This document shows, piece by piece, positions 17,764 through 27,210 of a stretch of 64,000 nt of DNA (position 1 is its first letter; each line of letters starts with the position of its first letter). The notes below the pieces were generated by a model. It ran no database searches, was not told the origin of the DNA, and saw only the letters and a list, made by a program, of their open reading frames with translations. This stretch comes from an uncultured Planctomycetaceae bacterium. GTDB taxonomy: Bacteria > Planctomycetota > Planctomycetia > Pirellulales > Thermoguttaceae. Location: the NCBI GenBank assembly GCA_946408825.1, contig CAMJTU010000009.1, positions 1-64,000 of the forward strand, given 5' to 3'. The position numbers were made by a program, and so were the translations under genes.

Positions 17764-18070
17764 CGACGCGTTTTTTGATTTCGAGGACGCGCTTTTGAAC
17801 TTGTACCTTTCGATAGGCGGCGTTCCTCGATATTTTGGGAAGTTTGTCCTAGACGTCGCGGAAAATGCGACAAATTTGCAGCTCGACGACGAAGACGACG
17901 CTACGCTCGTTGTCGCGATACTTCGTCGGATCAACGAGTTAAAAGACGTTTACATTTCGGTTTACGGTTCTAGCGAGGGCTTTTGGGAGTTCTTCAGCCG
18001 CCTCGCCGAGATCATGGGACGCGTTTTTTCCGACGACGAGGAACGCGATTCCTTGTTTGAGGAGGTTTGA
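17714..18070 (+). CDS. Small acidic-tailed protein of the KNVNN/FF-x-x-ED family, copy 2
   Basis: A 118-residue paralogue of the product at 15361. It shares KNVNN, FFDFEDALL, SIGGVPRYFGKF, LDVAENATNLQ and SSEGFWEFF. It is likely cytoplasmic; function unknown. The ATG at 17714 has GAGGG five bases upstream and is preferred. Alternatives are the ATG at 17663 (AGGA only three bases away), the TTG at 17639, and a GTG at 17756 nearer the start of conservation. Its upstream coding partner is degraded. Element C begins 17 bases after the stop, the same distance as element F from copy 1. Confidence 0.6.
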   Translation: MTVKLKGLTGTAKNVNNDAFFDFEDALLNLYLSIGGVPRYFGKFVLDVAENATNLQLDDEDDATLVVAILRRINELKDVYISVYGSSEGFWEFFSRLAEIMGRVFSDDEERDSLFEEV

Positions 18071-18086
18071 CGACGTCGCGACCTTT

Positions 18087-18200
18087 GCGGACGGCGGCGG
18101 CACGCCGCGCGGTAGGGAGAATGAGGGAGGAAACCGCGTCATGGGGGGAACTTGACGTCGGTTCGCCGCGTGGCTGCGCTCTCGCCGCCGTCCGCTTTTT
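18087..18200 (+). other. Element C: 109-nt segment closed by a perfect 13-bp inverted repeat plus T-run
   Basis: GCGGACGGCGGCG at 18087-18099 pairs perfectly with CGCCGCCGTCCGC at 18183-18195, and T5 follows at 18196-18200. GGAAACCGCG lies at 18129-18138. A hairpin CGTCA (18137-18141) and TGACG (18153-18157) follows with an 11-nt loop, the same geometry as in element B. It could act as a large terminator or as a stable structured 3-prime end. Confidence 0.5.
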
Positions 18201-18398
18201 GAAGTCGTTCCAATCAAGACCGCGTCTTTTTTGAGGAAGAGGCTGCCGATGAAGTCGCGTCCGTCGAGACTTGAAGCCAATGATTTTCAGCGCGATCTGA
18301 AACTGTAGAGTTGTTTTACCGACTAGAAACAGCGAAAATTGTTGTGGACGTTTTTTAAGAATAGAGAATTTTTTTTTTGAAAAAAATCGTCGCCACGC

Positions 18399-18426
18399 TT
18401 GACAGTGATAAGCTGTCTGGTAAACT
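18399..18426 (+). promoter_or_regulatory. Promoter of cassette 3 leader RNA
   Basis: TTGACA at 18399-18404 and TAAACT at 18421-18426, spacer 16. An A/T-run lies just upstream (18366-18388), which could serve as an UP element. Hexamers and spacing equal those of the TetR gene promoter. Confidence 0.6.
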
Positions 18427-18443
18427 AACAAATTCCGCGAGGG

Positions 18444-18550
18444 AACAACGTTAGCGGCCCCGACTTTCCGCTATCGTTTCAGGGACGTTGTTAGACGTCG
18501 CCTTGCTTTTCGTATCTCGCGTATTGGGAGAGTTTTTCGCGAGATTTATT
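18444..18550 (+). ncRNA. Candidate structured leader or small RNA of cassette 3
   Basis: Directly after the promoter, AACAACGT (18444-18451) pairs with ACGTTGTT (18485-18492), enclosing AGCGG/CCGCT (18453-18457 and 18468-18472). A second hairpin ATCTCGCG/CGCGAGAT (18514-18521 and 18538-18545) follows and leads into TTATTTTA. The size (about 110 nt) and the promoter-hairpin order match the candidate at 13284. No good coding frame is present. Confidence 0.35.
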
Positions 18551-18730
18551 TTAGGTCGTTTTGAAATATTGTCGGCCTTGGAGTCTCCTGGCGCGTTCGA
18601 CGTGCTTTTTGTCGAATTTGTCGAGTCAGAGAGACGCAGTTTAACCATGAGCGCCGGGCGCTCGTCCCAGGGGATCGTACGCGATTCGCCGGACGTCGAA
18701 CTGTGCGCGCACGGGCAAGAAGACAGGGGG

Positions 18731-18843
18731 GGACGGCGGCGAGAAAAGACGCGGTTTGACGACGGGAAACCGCGACGTCGTCGACCGCGCGAAGGACGCG
18801 TCGTTTGCCGAGGAGGGAGAACGAACGTCTCTCGCCGCCGTCC
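18731..18843 (+). other. Element D: 113-nt segment closed by a perfect 14-bp inverted repeat
   Basis: GGACGGCGGCGAGA at 18731-18744 is perfectly complementary to TCTCGCCGCCGTCC at 18830-18843. Inside, CGCGGTTT (18750-18757) can pair with AAACCGCG (18767-18774), the latter being part of the shared GGAAACCGCG core (18765-18774). A purine-rich GAGGAGGGAGAA precedes the right arm. No T-run follows. It lies 175 bases before the gene at 19019. Confidence 0.5.
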
Positions 18844-19018
18844 AGAGTTACATTAATCGTTCCCATAGCGTGGCGCCGTTTCTGGAAGGAACCGCGCGTT
18901 CGACGCCCACGATTCTACTTGAGAACGAATAAATCGACGCTAGGTTTTTTGCGTCGACGGTTTGAGAATCGTTTCCTTCCGCTAAGGGCGACGATATAGC
19001 AACAAGTGGGGCGGCAAT

Positions 19019-19453
19019 ATGAACTGCTGGATGTTTTTGACGAGACGAGTTTTTTTCAATGTTCGAAAAATCGCAGAGAAATTTATTTATGACGAAGATT
19101 TATCGCTTATTTCATTTACGAGAAAGAACGACGAGCGCCCCCTTCTTTTTCAGATCGAGTTTCTTCCGGAAAACGGATTTAAGGTCGAAGCGTCTCTAGG
19201 CGACGAACTTGTCGTCGACGAACTGTCCAAATACTCCGTCCTTGAGTATGTTACGAATGTCAATCGCGCCTTGTGCGGAACAGCGCGACTCGATTACGAT
19301 CTCAATAGGCGTGTCGTCAAAGTCGTCAGCTGTGTTTCGTTTGGATTCACCGGCGACGGAAGGTTCAATTTCGACATGGCTACGCTCAACCCCATACTCG
19401 ACGAAACCGCGTTTTTAGCGACTGAAGTTTCCGAATTCTTAAAAATCGCGTAA
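19019..19453 (+). CDS. Single-domain YbjN-like protein (domain 1 homologue)
   Basis: A 144-residue protein matching domain 1 of the fused product at 13743. Both have a hydrophobic start, then an FIYDEDLSLISF or FYNEELRCITF strand, then VVDELSKYSVLEYVTNVNRALCGTARLDYDLNRRVVKVV and a closing helix; the second part is quoted in pieces: NRALCGTARLDYDLNRRVV and LDETAFLATEVSEFLKIA. This is the N-x(5)-G-x-FDYD strand pattern of YbjN-like domains. GGGGCGG upstream of the ATG is a fair ribosome binding site. The gene is cytoplasmic by prediction and 100 bp from the next gene, with which it reproduces the fused protein in split form. Confidence 0.55.
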   Translation: MNCWMFLTRRVFFNVRKIAEKFIYDEDLSLISFTRKNDERPLLFQIEFLPENGFKVEASLGDELVVDELSKYSVLEYVTNVNRALCGTARLDYDLNRRVVKVVSCVSFGFTGDGRFNFDMATLNPILDETAFLATEVSEFLKIA

Positions 19454-19553
19454 GCGACACGACGCCAAATACTGAAGACGTCTAATTGACGCGTTTGAAT
19501 AGTATTCAAGAGTCTTTCACATTATTTGAATCGTTATGGCAGGAGAGAATTTC

Positions 19554-20984
<1,431 letters not shown>

Positions 20985-21009
20985 TTGAGCGAAGGAACGC
21001 GTTTCTCTG

Positions 21010-21127
21010 AGCGGACGGCGGGGTCTTTGTCGTCGTTGTGTCTCTTGTGACGTCATGTCTTAACGATCGACGTCTGCTTGTCGCGACAAGAGCGTAGTTG
21101 GGGCGCTTTTTCCGCCGTTCCGCTTTT
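21010..21127 (+). other. Element E: 115-nt segment closed by an inverted repeat plus T-run
   Basis: AGCGGACGGCGG at 21010-21021 pairs with CCGCCGTTCCGCT at 21112-21124 with one bulged base, and TTTT ends the segment. Inside is the perfect hairpin CTTGTCGCGACAAG (21077-21090). It follows cassette 3 at 26 bases, as F and C follow the other cassettes. The shared GGAAACCGCG core is absent. The rest of the gap to the gene at 21301 shows nothing else. Confidence 0.45.
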
Positions 21128-21300
21128 ACGGTCGTTCCTCTCTGGGGCGACCGTATTTCTTTTCTTGATCCTGAATCTTTTGAGGAAACTCCGTTTGACT
21201 TGACGGAACGAGGTTTGCGGATAGACTCTTTTGATCGCCGAGTCATTTCACGACGCTAAAGGCTTATTTTCCAAACGATTTCGGAACACGGAGACTCCAA

Positions 21301-21852
21301 ATGTCTAAGAAAAAGGTTCTTGTCATATCGACGAGCTTAAGAGCTAAGAGCAATTCAAACGAGTTGGCGCGAGCGTTTGCAAGAGGAGCGGAAAGCGCCG
21401 GTCATGAGGTCGAGTTCGTTTCCTTGCGCGGGAAGAAAATCGCGTTCTGTGTCGGTTGCCTATCCTGCGGAGAGACCGGAAAATGCGCGATTCGCGACGA
21501 CATGGCGGAGATCGAACGTAAGATTCTCGAGGTCGACGTCGTCGTTTGGGCGACCCCAATTTATTACTATGAGATTTCCGGACAGATGAAGACGGCGATC
21601 GATCGCCTCAACCCGATCTACTCAAAAGATTATCGTTTCCGCGACGTCTACCTGCTGACGACGGCGGCGGAGGACGAGGAGTTCGTCCCGCAGCGCGCCG
21701 TCTCGGCGCTTGAAGGCTGGATTGCGTGTCTTCCCAAAGCGCGCCTTAAGGGAACGCTTTTCTGCGGCGGCGTGACCGCGCCCGACGAGATTCAGGGGTC
21801 CCCGAAACTTCAGGAAGCGTTCGAACTCGGCGCTAAGGTCGGCGAAGATTGA
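21301..21852 (+). CDS. NAD(P)H-dependent FMN oxidoreductase (iron-sulfur flavoprotein-like)
   Basis: A 183-residue flavodoxin-fold oxidoreductase that probably transfers electrons from NAD(P)H to an acceptor through bound FMN. The phosphate-binding start VLVISTSLRAKSNSNELARAF and the ATPIYYYEISGQMKTAIDRL segment are typical of the family. A cysteine cluster C-x2-C-x2-C (VGCLSCG) followed by GKC near residues 50-62 is the usual mark of Isf-like proteins, although here it may serve redox rather than a cluster. It is cytoplasmic, with no membrane or signal segment. The ATG is preceded by GGAGACTCCAA. A terminator hairpin follows the stop. Confidence 0.85.
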   Translation: MSKKKVLVISTSLRAKSNSNELARAFARGAESAGHEVEFVSLRGKKIAFCVGCLSCGETGKCAIRDDMAEIERKILEVDVVVWATPIYYYEISGQMKTAIDRLNPIYSKDYRFRDVYLLTTAAEDEEFVPQRAVSALEGWIACLPKARLKGTLFCGGVTAPDEIQGSPKLQEAFELGAKVGED

Positions 21853-21854
21853 CG

Positions 21855-21877
21855 GCGCGCTTTGGGGCGCGCGTTTT
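21855..21877 (+). terminator. Terminator of the flavoprotein gene
   Basis: GCGCGC (21855-21860), a six-base loop TTTGGG and GCGCGC (21867-21872) are followed by GTTTT. It lies immediately after the stop codon. Confidence 0.55.
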
Positions 21878-22003
21878 CGCGTCGAACGTTCCGCGCGCGA
21901 CGTTCTCTTTTCTTTTCTCGTAAAGAGGATAGAATAGCGTCAGGCGTCGACGGGCGGCGCCTCCGACGACGCGGGCGGCGTCGCGTATCGGGGTTGGAGT
22001 CTT

Positions 22004-23383
22004 ATGATGACAGAGCAACCGACGTTTTTTAGCGGAACCGCGGCGCAACAGCCTCTCGCGGCGCGGCTGCGTCCGCGAACGCTCGACGAGATCGTAGGAC
22101 AGCGGCGGCTGTTGGGGGACGGGAAAGTTCTTCGGCGGATGGTCGAAAACGACGCGGTTTCCTCGATGATTTTCTGGGGGCCGCCAGGCGTAGGGAAAAC
22201 GACGCTCGCAAACGTTATTGCGAACGTTACAAAGTCCAAATTCATCGATTTCTCCGCTGTAACGTCGGGAATCAAGGAAATTCGCGCCGTCATGCAGGAG
22301 GCGGATCATAACCGCGCATACGGCCAGCGCACGATCCTGTTTATCGACGAAATCCATCGCTTTAACAAAGCGCAACAGGACGCTTTTCTTCCCTACGTCG
22401 AAAAAGGCGCGATTATCCTTATTGGCGCGACGACCGAAAACCCTTCGTTTGAAGTGAACGGCGCTCTTCTGTCGCGCTGTAAGGTTTTTGTTTTGGAAGC
22501 GTTGTCAGAGGATGAAATCGTCGAACTTCTCGAGCGCGCGCTCCGTTCGCCTAAAGGGTTCGGCGACATGAACGTGCGGATCGACCCCGACGTTCTGCGC
22601 CTCGTGGCGACCTTCTCGAACGGCGACGCGCGCACGGCGCTCTCGACGCTCGAAATGGCGGTCCTCAACGGAGATCAAGAGCCGGACGGCTCCGTCGTCG
22701 TTTCCCGCGAGACGGTAGAACAGTGTACGTCGCGTAAATCGTTGCTCTACGACAAGAGCGGCGAGGAACATTACAACTTGATATCCGCTCTCCATAAATC
22801 GATGCGCAATTCCGACGCCGACGCGTCGCTGTACTGGCTGGCGCGGATGCTCGAGGCGGGCGAAGACCCGCTTTATATCGCGCGGCGCGTCGTGCGATTT
22901 GCGAGCGAAGACGTCGGAATGGCGGACACGCGCGCGTTGCAACTCGCTATCGCCGCGTATCAAGGATGCCATTATATCGGTCCCCCAGAATGCGACGTTA
23001 TCCTTGCGGAAGCGGTCGTTTTCATGGCGCTGGCTCCGAAGTCGAACGCGCTTTACGTCGGATATGGCGCCGCCAAGAAAGACGCGCTGACGATGCTGAG
23101 CGAGCCGGTTCCGCTCCATATTCGCAACGGCGTTACGAGCCTGATGCGCGAGGTTGGCTACGGCGCGGGCTACCAGTACGCGCACGACCTTCCTGATAAA
23201 ATCGCCGATATGCGCTGTCTTCCCGACTCGCTTTTGGGAAAGCAGTATTATCGTCCGACGACGGAAGGGTTTGAGCGCAATTACGGGGAACGCTATCGTC
23301 AGATTCTCGAATGGAAAGAAGCCGCGGCGCGTCGTTCAAAGGAGAAGGGCGTCGATCGCGGCGCGGAACCGCCGAAAGAATGA
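22004..23383 (+). CDS. rarA: Replication-associated recombination protein A (RarA/MgsA)
   Basis: AAA ATPase of the clamp-loader group that acts at stalled replication forks. In the 459-residue protein, Walker A is GPPGVGKT (59-66) and Walker B ILFIDEIH (111-118), followed by HRFNKAQQDAFLP and the sensor 1 region GATTENPSFEVN, all diagnostic of RarA rather than RuvB. The C-terminal half (SLYWLARMLEAGEDP, YKWP-like region, tetramerisation helices) is complete. GGAG five bases before the tandem ATG codons supports the start. The last bases overlap a possible upstream start of the next gene (ATGA at 23380), but that gene more likely begins at 23440. Confidence 0.92.
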   Translation: MMTEQPTFFSGTAAQQPLAARLRPRTLDEIVGQRRLLGDGKVLRRMVENDAVSSMIFWGPPGVGKTTLANVIANVTKSKFIDFSAVTSGIKEIRAVMQEADHNRAYGQRTILFIDEIHRFNKAQQDAFLPYVEKGAIILIGATTENPSFEVNGALLSRCKVFVLEALSEDEIVELLERALRSPKGFGDMNVRIDPDVLRLVATFSNGDARTALSTLEMAVLNGDQEPDGSVVVSRETVEQCTSRKSLLYDKSGEEHYNLISALHKSMRNSDADASLYWLARMLEAGEDPLYIARRVVRFASEDVGMADTRALQLAIAAYQGCHYIGPPECDVILAEAVVFMALAPKSNALYVGYGAAKKDALTMLSEPVPLHIRNGVTSLMREVGYGAGYQYAHDLPDKIADMRCLPDSLLGKQYYRPTTEGFERNYGERYRQILEWKEAAARRSKEKGVDRGAEPPKE

Positions 23384-23439
23384 CGGCGAAAGGTCCGTTA
23401 CGCGAAACGTCGCGATTTTATGAATCGTCGGAGAAAACA

Positions 23440-24411
23440 ATGACGTCTAGAGGCTCGGTTGAACGCGTCGCTTTGGTCGGCGTTTTGGGGAACGTTCTGC
23501 TTGTCGTCCTGAAGCTTTTCGCGGGGCTTGCGGGACGTTCGAGCGCGATGGTTTCAGACGCGTTCCATTCCTTTTCCGACGTTTTGGCCACGTTGGTGGC
23601 GTATCTTGGCGCCACCTTTTCGGAAGCGCCGGAGGATAAGTCGCACCCCTACGGTCACGAACAGTTTGAGACCATCGCCGCCGTCTTCATCGGACTGACG
23701 CTTCTTGCGACGGGCGGCGCGGTTTGCTATCACGGCGCCGTCGAAGTCTGGCGCGAGTTTCATTTTTTACTGACGCCCGACGTCGCGTCTGCGGAACGTC
23801 ATGTTCCTACGGCGCTTCCCCTGATTGCGGCGATTGTTTCGATCGTCGCCAAAGAGGGAATGTTCTGGTACACGATTTTCTACGCCAACAAGTTGAACTC
23901 GGCGGCGTTTCGCGCCGACGCGTGGCATCATCGGACGGACGCGTTCTCCTCGATTGGATCGCTTGTCGGAATCGCCGGCGCGCGGATGGGCTTTCCGATT
24001 TTAGACCCGCTTGCGTCGATCGTCATCAGCGGTTTCATTCTGTGGATTGCGCTTAAAGTCTTGAGCGGCTCGGCGTCGCAGATGGTCGACACGGCGTGCG
24101 ACGACGCGGCTGAAACTAAAATGCGCGAGCTCATTCTCTCGATTCCCGGCGTCGATCGGCTCGACCTCGTCCGGACCCGAAAATTCGGCTCCCGCGTTTT
24201 CGTCGAGACGGAAATCGCCGTCGACGGCAATATGTCGCTTTTCGAGGCGCATGCCGTCGCGCGAGACGTTCACGAAGCGGTTGAGAAACAGTTTCCAATT
24301 GTCAAACACGTCATGGTCCACGTCAATCCGACGCAGGCCTCCGACACTGACGCGGCGCTTTCGTCCGCGCGTTTCGTCGTCGACCGCGACGATAAGAACG
24401 ACCGCTTGTGA
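23440..24411 (+). CDS. Cation diffusion facilitator family transporter
   Basis: A 323-residue inner-membrane antiporter that exports divalent metals (Zn, Fe, Mn or Co) for protons. Six hydrophobic segments are visible. Metal-site residues lie in SDAFHSFSD (Asp40, His43 or neighbouring, Asp47) and RADAWHHRTD (Asp160, His164, Asp167). HPYGHEQFET at 69-78 is the loop signature of the MMT1/FieF-like group. The C-terminal cytoplasmic domain (LVRTRKFGSRVFVETEIAVD) is the ferredoxin-like dimerisation domain. The start at 23440 has GGAGAAAA upstream and puts the first membrane segment in its normal place; an ATG at 23380 overlapping the rarA stop is the alternative. Metal specificity cannot be told. 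Confidence 0.9.
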   Translation: MTSRGSVERVALVGVLGNVLLVVLKLFAGLAGRSSAMVSDAFHSFSDVLATLVAYLGATFSEAPEDKSHPYGHEQFETIAAVFIGLTLLATGGAVCYHGAVEVWREFHFLLTPDVASAERHVPTALPLIAAIVSIVAKEGMFWYTIFYANKLNSAAFRADAWHHRTDAFSSIGSLVGIAGARMGFPILDPLASIVISGFILWIALKVLSGSASQMVDTACDDAAETKMRELILSIPGVDRLDLVRTRKFGSRVFVETEIAVDGNMSLFEAHAVARDVHEAVEKQFPIVKHVMVHVNPTQASDTDAALSSARFVVDRDDKNDRL

Positions 24412-24561
24412 AGACGCCGCGCGACCGCGTCCTGCGCTATTGATTTTTTCTTGGAATTTCGGTATCTTGTCCATACGTCGCCATGCCGCGTCTAACGTTA
24501 GGCGAATCGTCGGTTTGAGCGGTTTTGACTATAATTGTTGAAAGAAAGTAAGGACGGTCTG

Positions 24562-27198
24562 ATGCGAAAACAACGCGTTCGACAGGAGACGCGACAAGCG
24601 GCGGGAGGGTATGCGCCCGTCGTCGTCGTGATTTTTGTCGCCGTCCTCGTCGCGACGCTTGTTCTCTCGCTCCGTCGCGAACGTCCGCCTATCGTTTCCG
24701 TCGCCCCCGAAGAAACCGCCGCGCCGGCGCCTGAAGCGCTCCCCGGACTGACGCCTGAAAGGCTTCTTCGAGAGGCGACTCGCGCCTATGCCAACGCGAA
24801 GTATTACCATGACGAAGGTTACGCGGAAATTCTTTACGAGCGCGATTCCGATCGCAGTCACGCGTCGCTTCGAGTCTCGTGTTCGCTCGCGTTTGCCAGA
24901 CCGAATTACACGCGCATGGAATTCGGACGCGGTCTGCTGCGTTCCGACGGCAAAACGTTTCGCGCCGAAATTCTCGACGCTTCCTTTGCCGGTCAGATCG
25001 TCGAGAAGCCCGCGCCTCTTCTCCTCACGTCGATTCGCGAGTTTTACCCTGACGCCGAGTTCGCCGCCGCTTCGAATCTAGGCCTCCCCGCCGACGTTTT
25101 TTGGACGTCGCCGCAGCTCGTGCTCCTCATGTCTCGAGATCCTTTTCGCACGCTTGCGCCTCGCGAAGCGCGGCTCACGCTTCTTGACCCCGCGTATCTG
25201 ACTTTCGACGGAATCGACGCGGAAGCGACTCTTTGCGACCGCGTCGAAGTCGTTTACGACGGCGTGGCCCGCATATACTGGTTTTCACGCTCGACGCGCG
25301 CGCTCGCGCGCTGCGAACTTTCCGTCGAGCGCATTCTCGCGCCGGAGCCGGACGTCCGCGTGCTGGCGGCGCGCGTCGAATTTCCAAAGCAGACGCTGTC
25401 TCAGACGTCGCCCGACGATCTTTCGGAGTTTCTTTTCGACGCGGGAGAGAACGTCGAGTCGGCGCGTCGCGTAGAACGGTTTGAATCGCCAAACGTCGCC
25501 GCGCTCAATCGTTCGTTTCCCATTGAAACGATTAGAAAAATTGGCGACGACGCGTCCGACTCCCCGCTTTTTAAGGACGGCGTTCCGACGGCGCTCTGTT
25601 TCTGGCAGACGACCGACCCCGACCATGTCGCTACGCTCGGCGCCTTTGCGGACCTCGCCAAAGAATATCCGGCCGCGACCTTTCTCGCGATTAACTGCGA
25701 CGATTCCGACGTTCCCGACGAGGTTGCGTTCGCCGACGGACGCGAGACCGCGCCGACGCTCCGTCAGGCTCGGCTCGACGGCTCCGCGTTGATGCGCCTT
25801 GATTTCGACGCGCCTTTTCTCGCCGCGCCCGCGTTGGCGCTCCTTGACGCTTCAGGCGCGACGGCGCTTTTCCTTTTTCGATCTTCCGACGTCGCGCGAC
25901 TTCGCGCCGCGCTCCGCGACCTGAACGAAGGACGCGATCCTCGCGAACTCGAACGCAACGCGTTTTACGAAAACGCGCGCCGCTTCGAACGATTTATGGA
26001 ATCGGCGACGTCCGGCGAGCTATATCGAACGTCTCTCGACGTCGCTCAATCGGATCCGCCTCCGCGAACGAAACCCAAAACGATGCGGATACAAGAGGCG
26101 TGGCGCTATGAAGGTTTGTTTGCGCCCGTCAATCCTCTTGCGCTTTCGTCGAAACGGCGCGATTCGCAGGGGGCGACGGACGGCGGTTGGGAAATGGTTG
26201 AAAAGCAGACCGAGGGCCGCGCCGCGTTTCCCGAAGACGCTTTAATAGTCCCGTGCGACGGGAACGCGCTCGCGGTTTTTTCGTCGCGCGGAAAACTCCT
26301 TTTGAAAACGACCCCCGCGGCGGCGGCGGGGGAGCCGATAACGTTTGTTCGCACGGTTGAGTCGGGACAAGGGCGGCGATATTTCGTCGCTTCCGCCTCC
26401 GGCGCCTCGCGCAAGCTTCATCGTTTCGACGACGCGTTTAACGATCTTGGGTCCCTCGTGGCGGGCGCGTCGGACGCGCAGCGAGTCGGCGACGCCCGGC
26501 TTGCCGACGTCGATCACGACGGCGTCCCCGAGTTGTTCCTTGGCGTCGTCTCCGCGCCTGACGCGGGCGGATTTGTCCAGAACGGCGTCTACGCGATCGA
26601 TATGCAGACGCGCCGCGTTCTTTGGAAAGACGAAACCGTTCTCGCGCCGTCGCAAATCGCGATAGGCGAACATGACAAGGACGGCGCGCGTTCCGCGACG
26701 CTGACGGCTCTTGATTTCACGAAGATCGACAGAGGCGCGATCGTCTCGTTCGACGCGCTTTCCGGCGAACCTTGTCGCGCGATTAACGTGGGAAAAGGAG
26801 AAACGTTACGACAGATTGCGACGACGGGTCGCGCCGCCCCCGACGGCGCGTCGTTCGCCGCGATTTGCGTCGACGAAGTCGCCGACGTCGCGTATTTTAC
26901 GGGATACGACGCGGCTGGAAACGAATTGTGGCGCAACGTGATATCGTCGGCGAAAGACGACCTTCACGAACGGATTAAATCGGGCGACGTCGACGGAGAC
27001 GGATTCGACGAGTGGATTTTGATATCGGAGAACGGCGTCGTTCAGTTTTTCAATTCCGCAGGCGTCGAGACGGACGTCTTTCAGTATGGCGCGAAGATCA
27101 CCGGCGCGTGTCTTGCGCGATGGGGCGGAATTTCGTATCTTATTGTTACGGAATCGAGAAGGACGTCCGCGTGGCGGATTGAACAAATCAGACGTTGA
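24562..27198 (+). CDS. Membrane-anchored protein: LolA-like, thioredoxin-like and FG-GAP-type regions
   Basis: An 878-residue exported protein of unknown function with one N-terminal membrane segment (YAPVVVVIFVAVLVATLVLSL). Residues about 60-290 look like the LolA/DUF2092 fold, with repeated strands ending at cysteine-poor segments. Residues about 330-470 resemble a thioredoxin fold (ALCFWQTTDPDHVATLGAFADLAKEYP, quoted as two pieces: ALCFWQTTDPDHVATL and FADLAKEYPAATFLAIN) but lack the CxxC pair, so they are probably not redox active. The C-terminus carries FG-GAP/VCBS-like calcium loops, DVDHDGVPELFLG and DVDGDGFDEWILI. The ATG at 24562 has AAGGA upstream. It probably works at the cell surface with the next gene, 12 bp downstream. 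Confidence 0.65.
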   Translation: MRKQRVRQETRQAAGGYAPVVVVIFVAVLVATLVLSLRRERPPIVSVAPEETAAPAPEALPGLTPERLLREATRAYANAKYYHDEGYAEILYERDSDRSHASLRVSCSLAFARPNYTRMEFGRGLLRSDGKTFRAEILDASFAGQIVEKPAPLLLTSIREFYPDAEFAAASNLGLPADVFWTSPQLVLLMSRDPFRTLAPREARLTLLDPAYLTFDGIDAEATLCDRVEVVYDGVARIYWFSRSTRALARCELSVERILAPEPDVRVLAARVEFPKQTLSQTSPDDLSEFLFDAGENVESARRVERFESPNVAALNRSFPIETIRKIGDDASDSPLFKDGVPTALCFWQTTDPDHVATLGAFADLAKEYPAATFLAINCDDSDVPDEVAFADGRETAPTLRQARLDGSALMRLDFDAPFLAAPALALLDASGATALFLFRSSDVARLRAALRDLNEGRDPRELERNAFYENARRFERFMESATSGELYRTSLDVAQSDPPPRTKPKTMRIQEAWRYEGLFAPVNPLALSSKRRDSQGATDGGWEMVEKQTEGRAAFPEDALIVPCDGNALAVFSSRGKLLLKTTPAAAAGEPITFVRTVESGQGRRYFVASASGASRKLHRFDDAFNDLGSLVAGASDAQRVGDARLADVDHDGVPELFLGVVSAPDAGGFVQNGVYAIDMQTRRVLWKDETVLAPSQIAIGEHDKDGARSATLTALDFTKIDRGAIVSFDALSGEPCRAINVGKGETLRQIATTGRAAPDGASFAAICVDEVADVAYFTGYDAAGNELWRNVISSAKDDLHERIKSGDVDGDGFDEWILISENGVVQFFNSAGVETDVFQYGAKITGACLARWGGISYLIVTESRRTSAWRIEQIRR

Positions 27199-27210
27199 TT
27201 TTAGAAAGAT

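Larger units (their letters stand above)
18196..19018 (+). other. Gene-free leader region of cassette 3
   Basis: About 820 bases without a supported gene between element C and the gene at 19019. It holds the promoter at 18399, a structured leader and element D. Open frames at 18488-18856 and 18546-18866 (minus) are composed of arginine-rich or repeat-derived residues and have no ribosome binding site. Confidence 0.5.

Noticed and set aside
13510..18843. 5S rRNA, 6S RNA or 4.5S RNA identity for the 105-115-nt elements
   Set aside because: Size and closing stem are similar, but the conserved 5S CCGAAC, SRP GGAA-loop and 6S central bubble features are absent, and the copies differ strongly in sequence.
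13510..18843. Retron ncRNA interpretation of the elements
   Set aside because: Flanking inverted repeats fit superficially, but no reverse transcriptase gene occurs in the window.
23380..23442. ATGA overlap start for the cation efflux gene
   Set aside because: Possible, but the later ATG has a better ribosome binding site and gives the normal family N-terminus.
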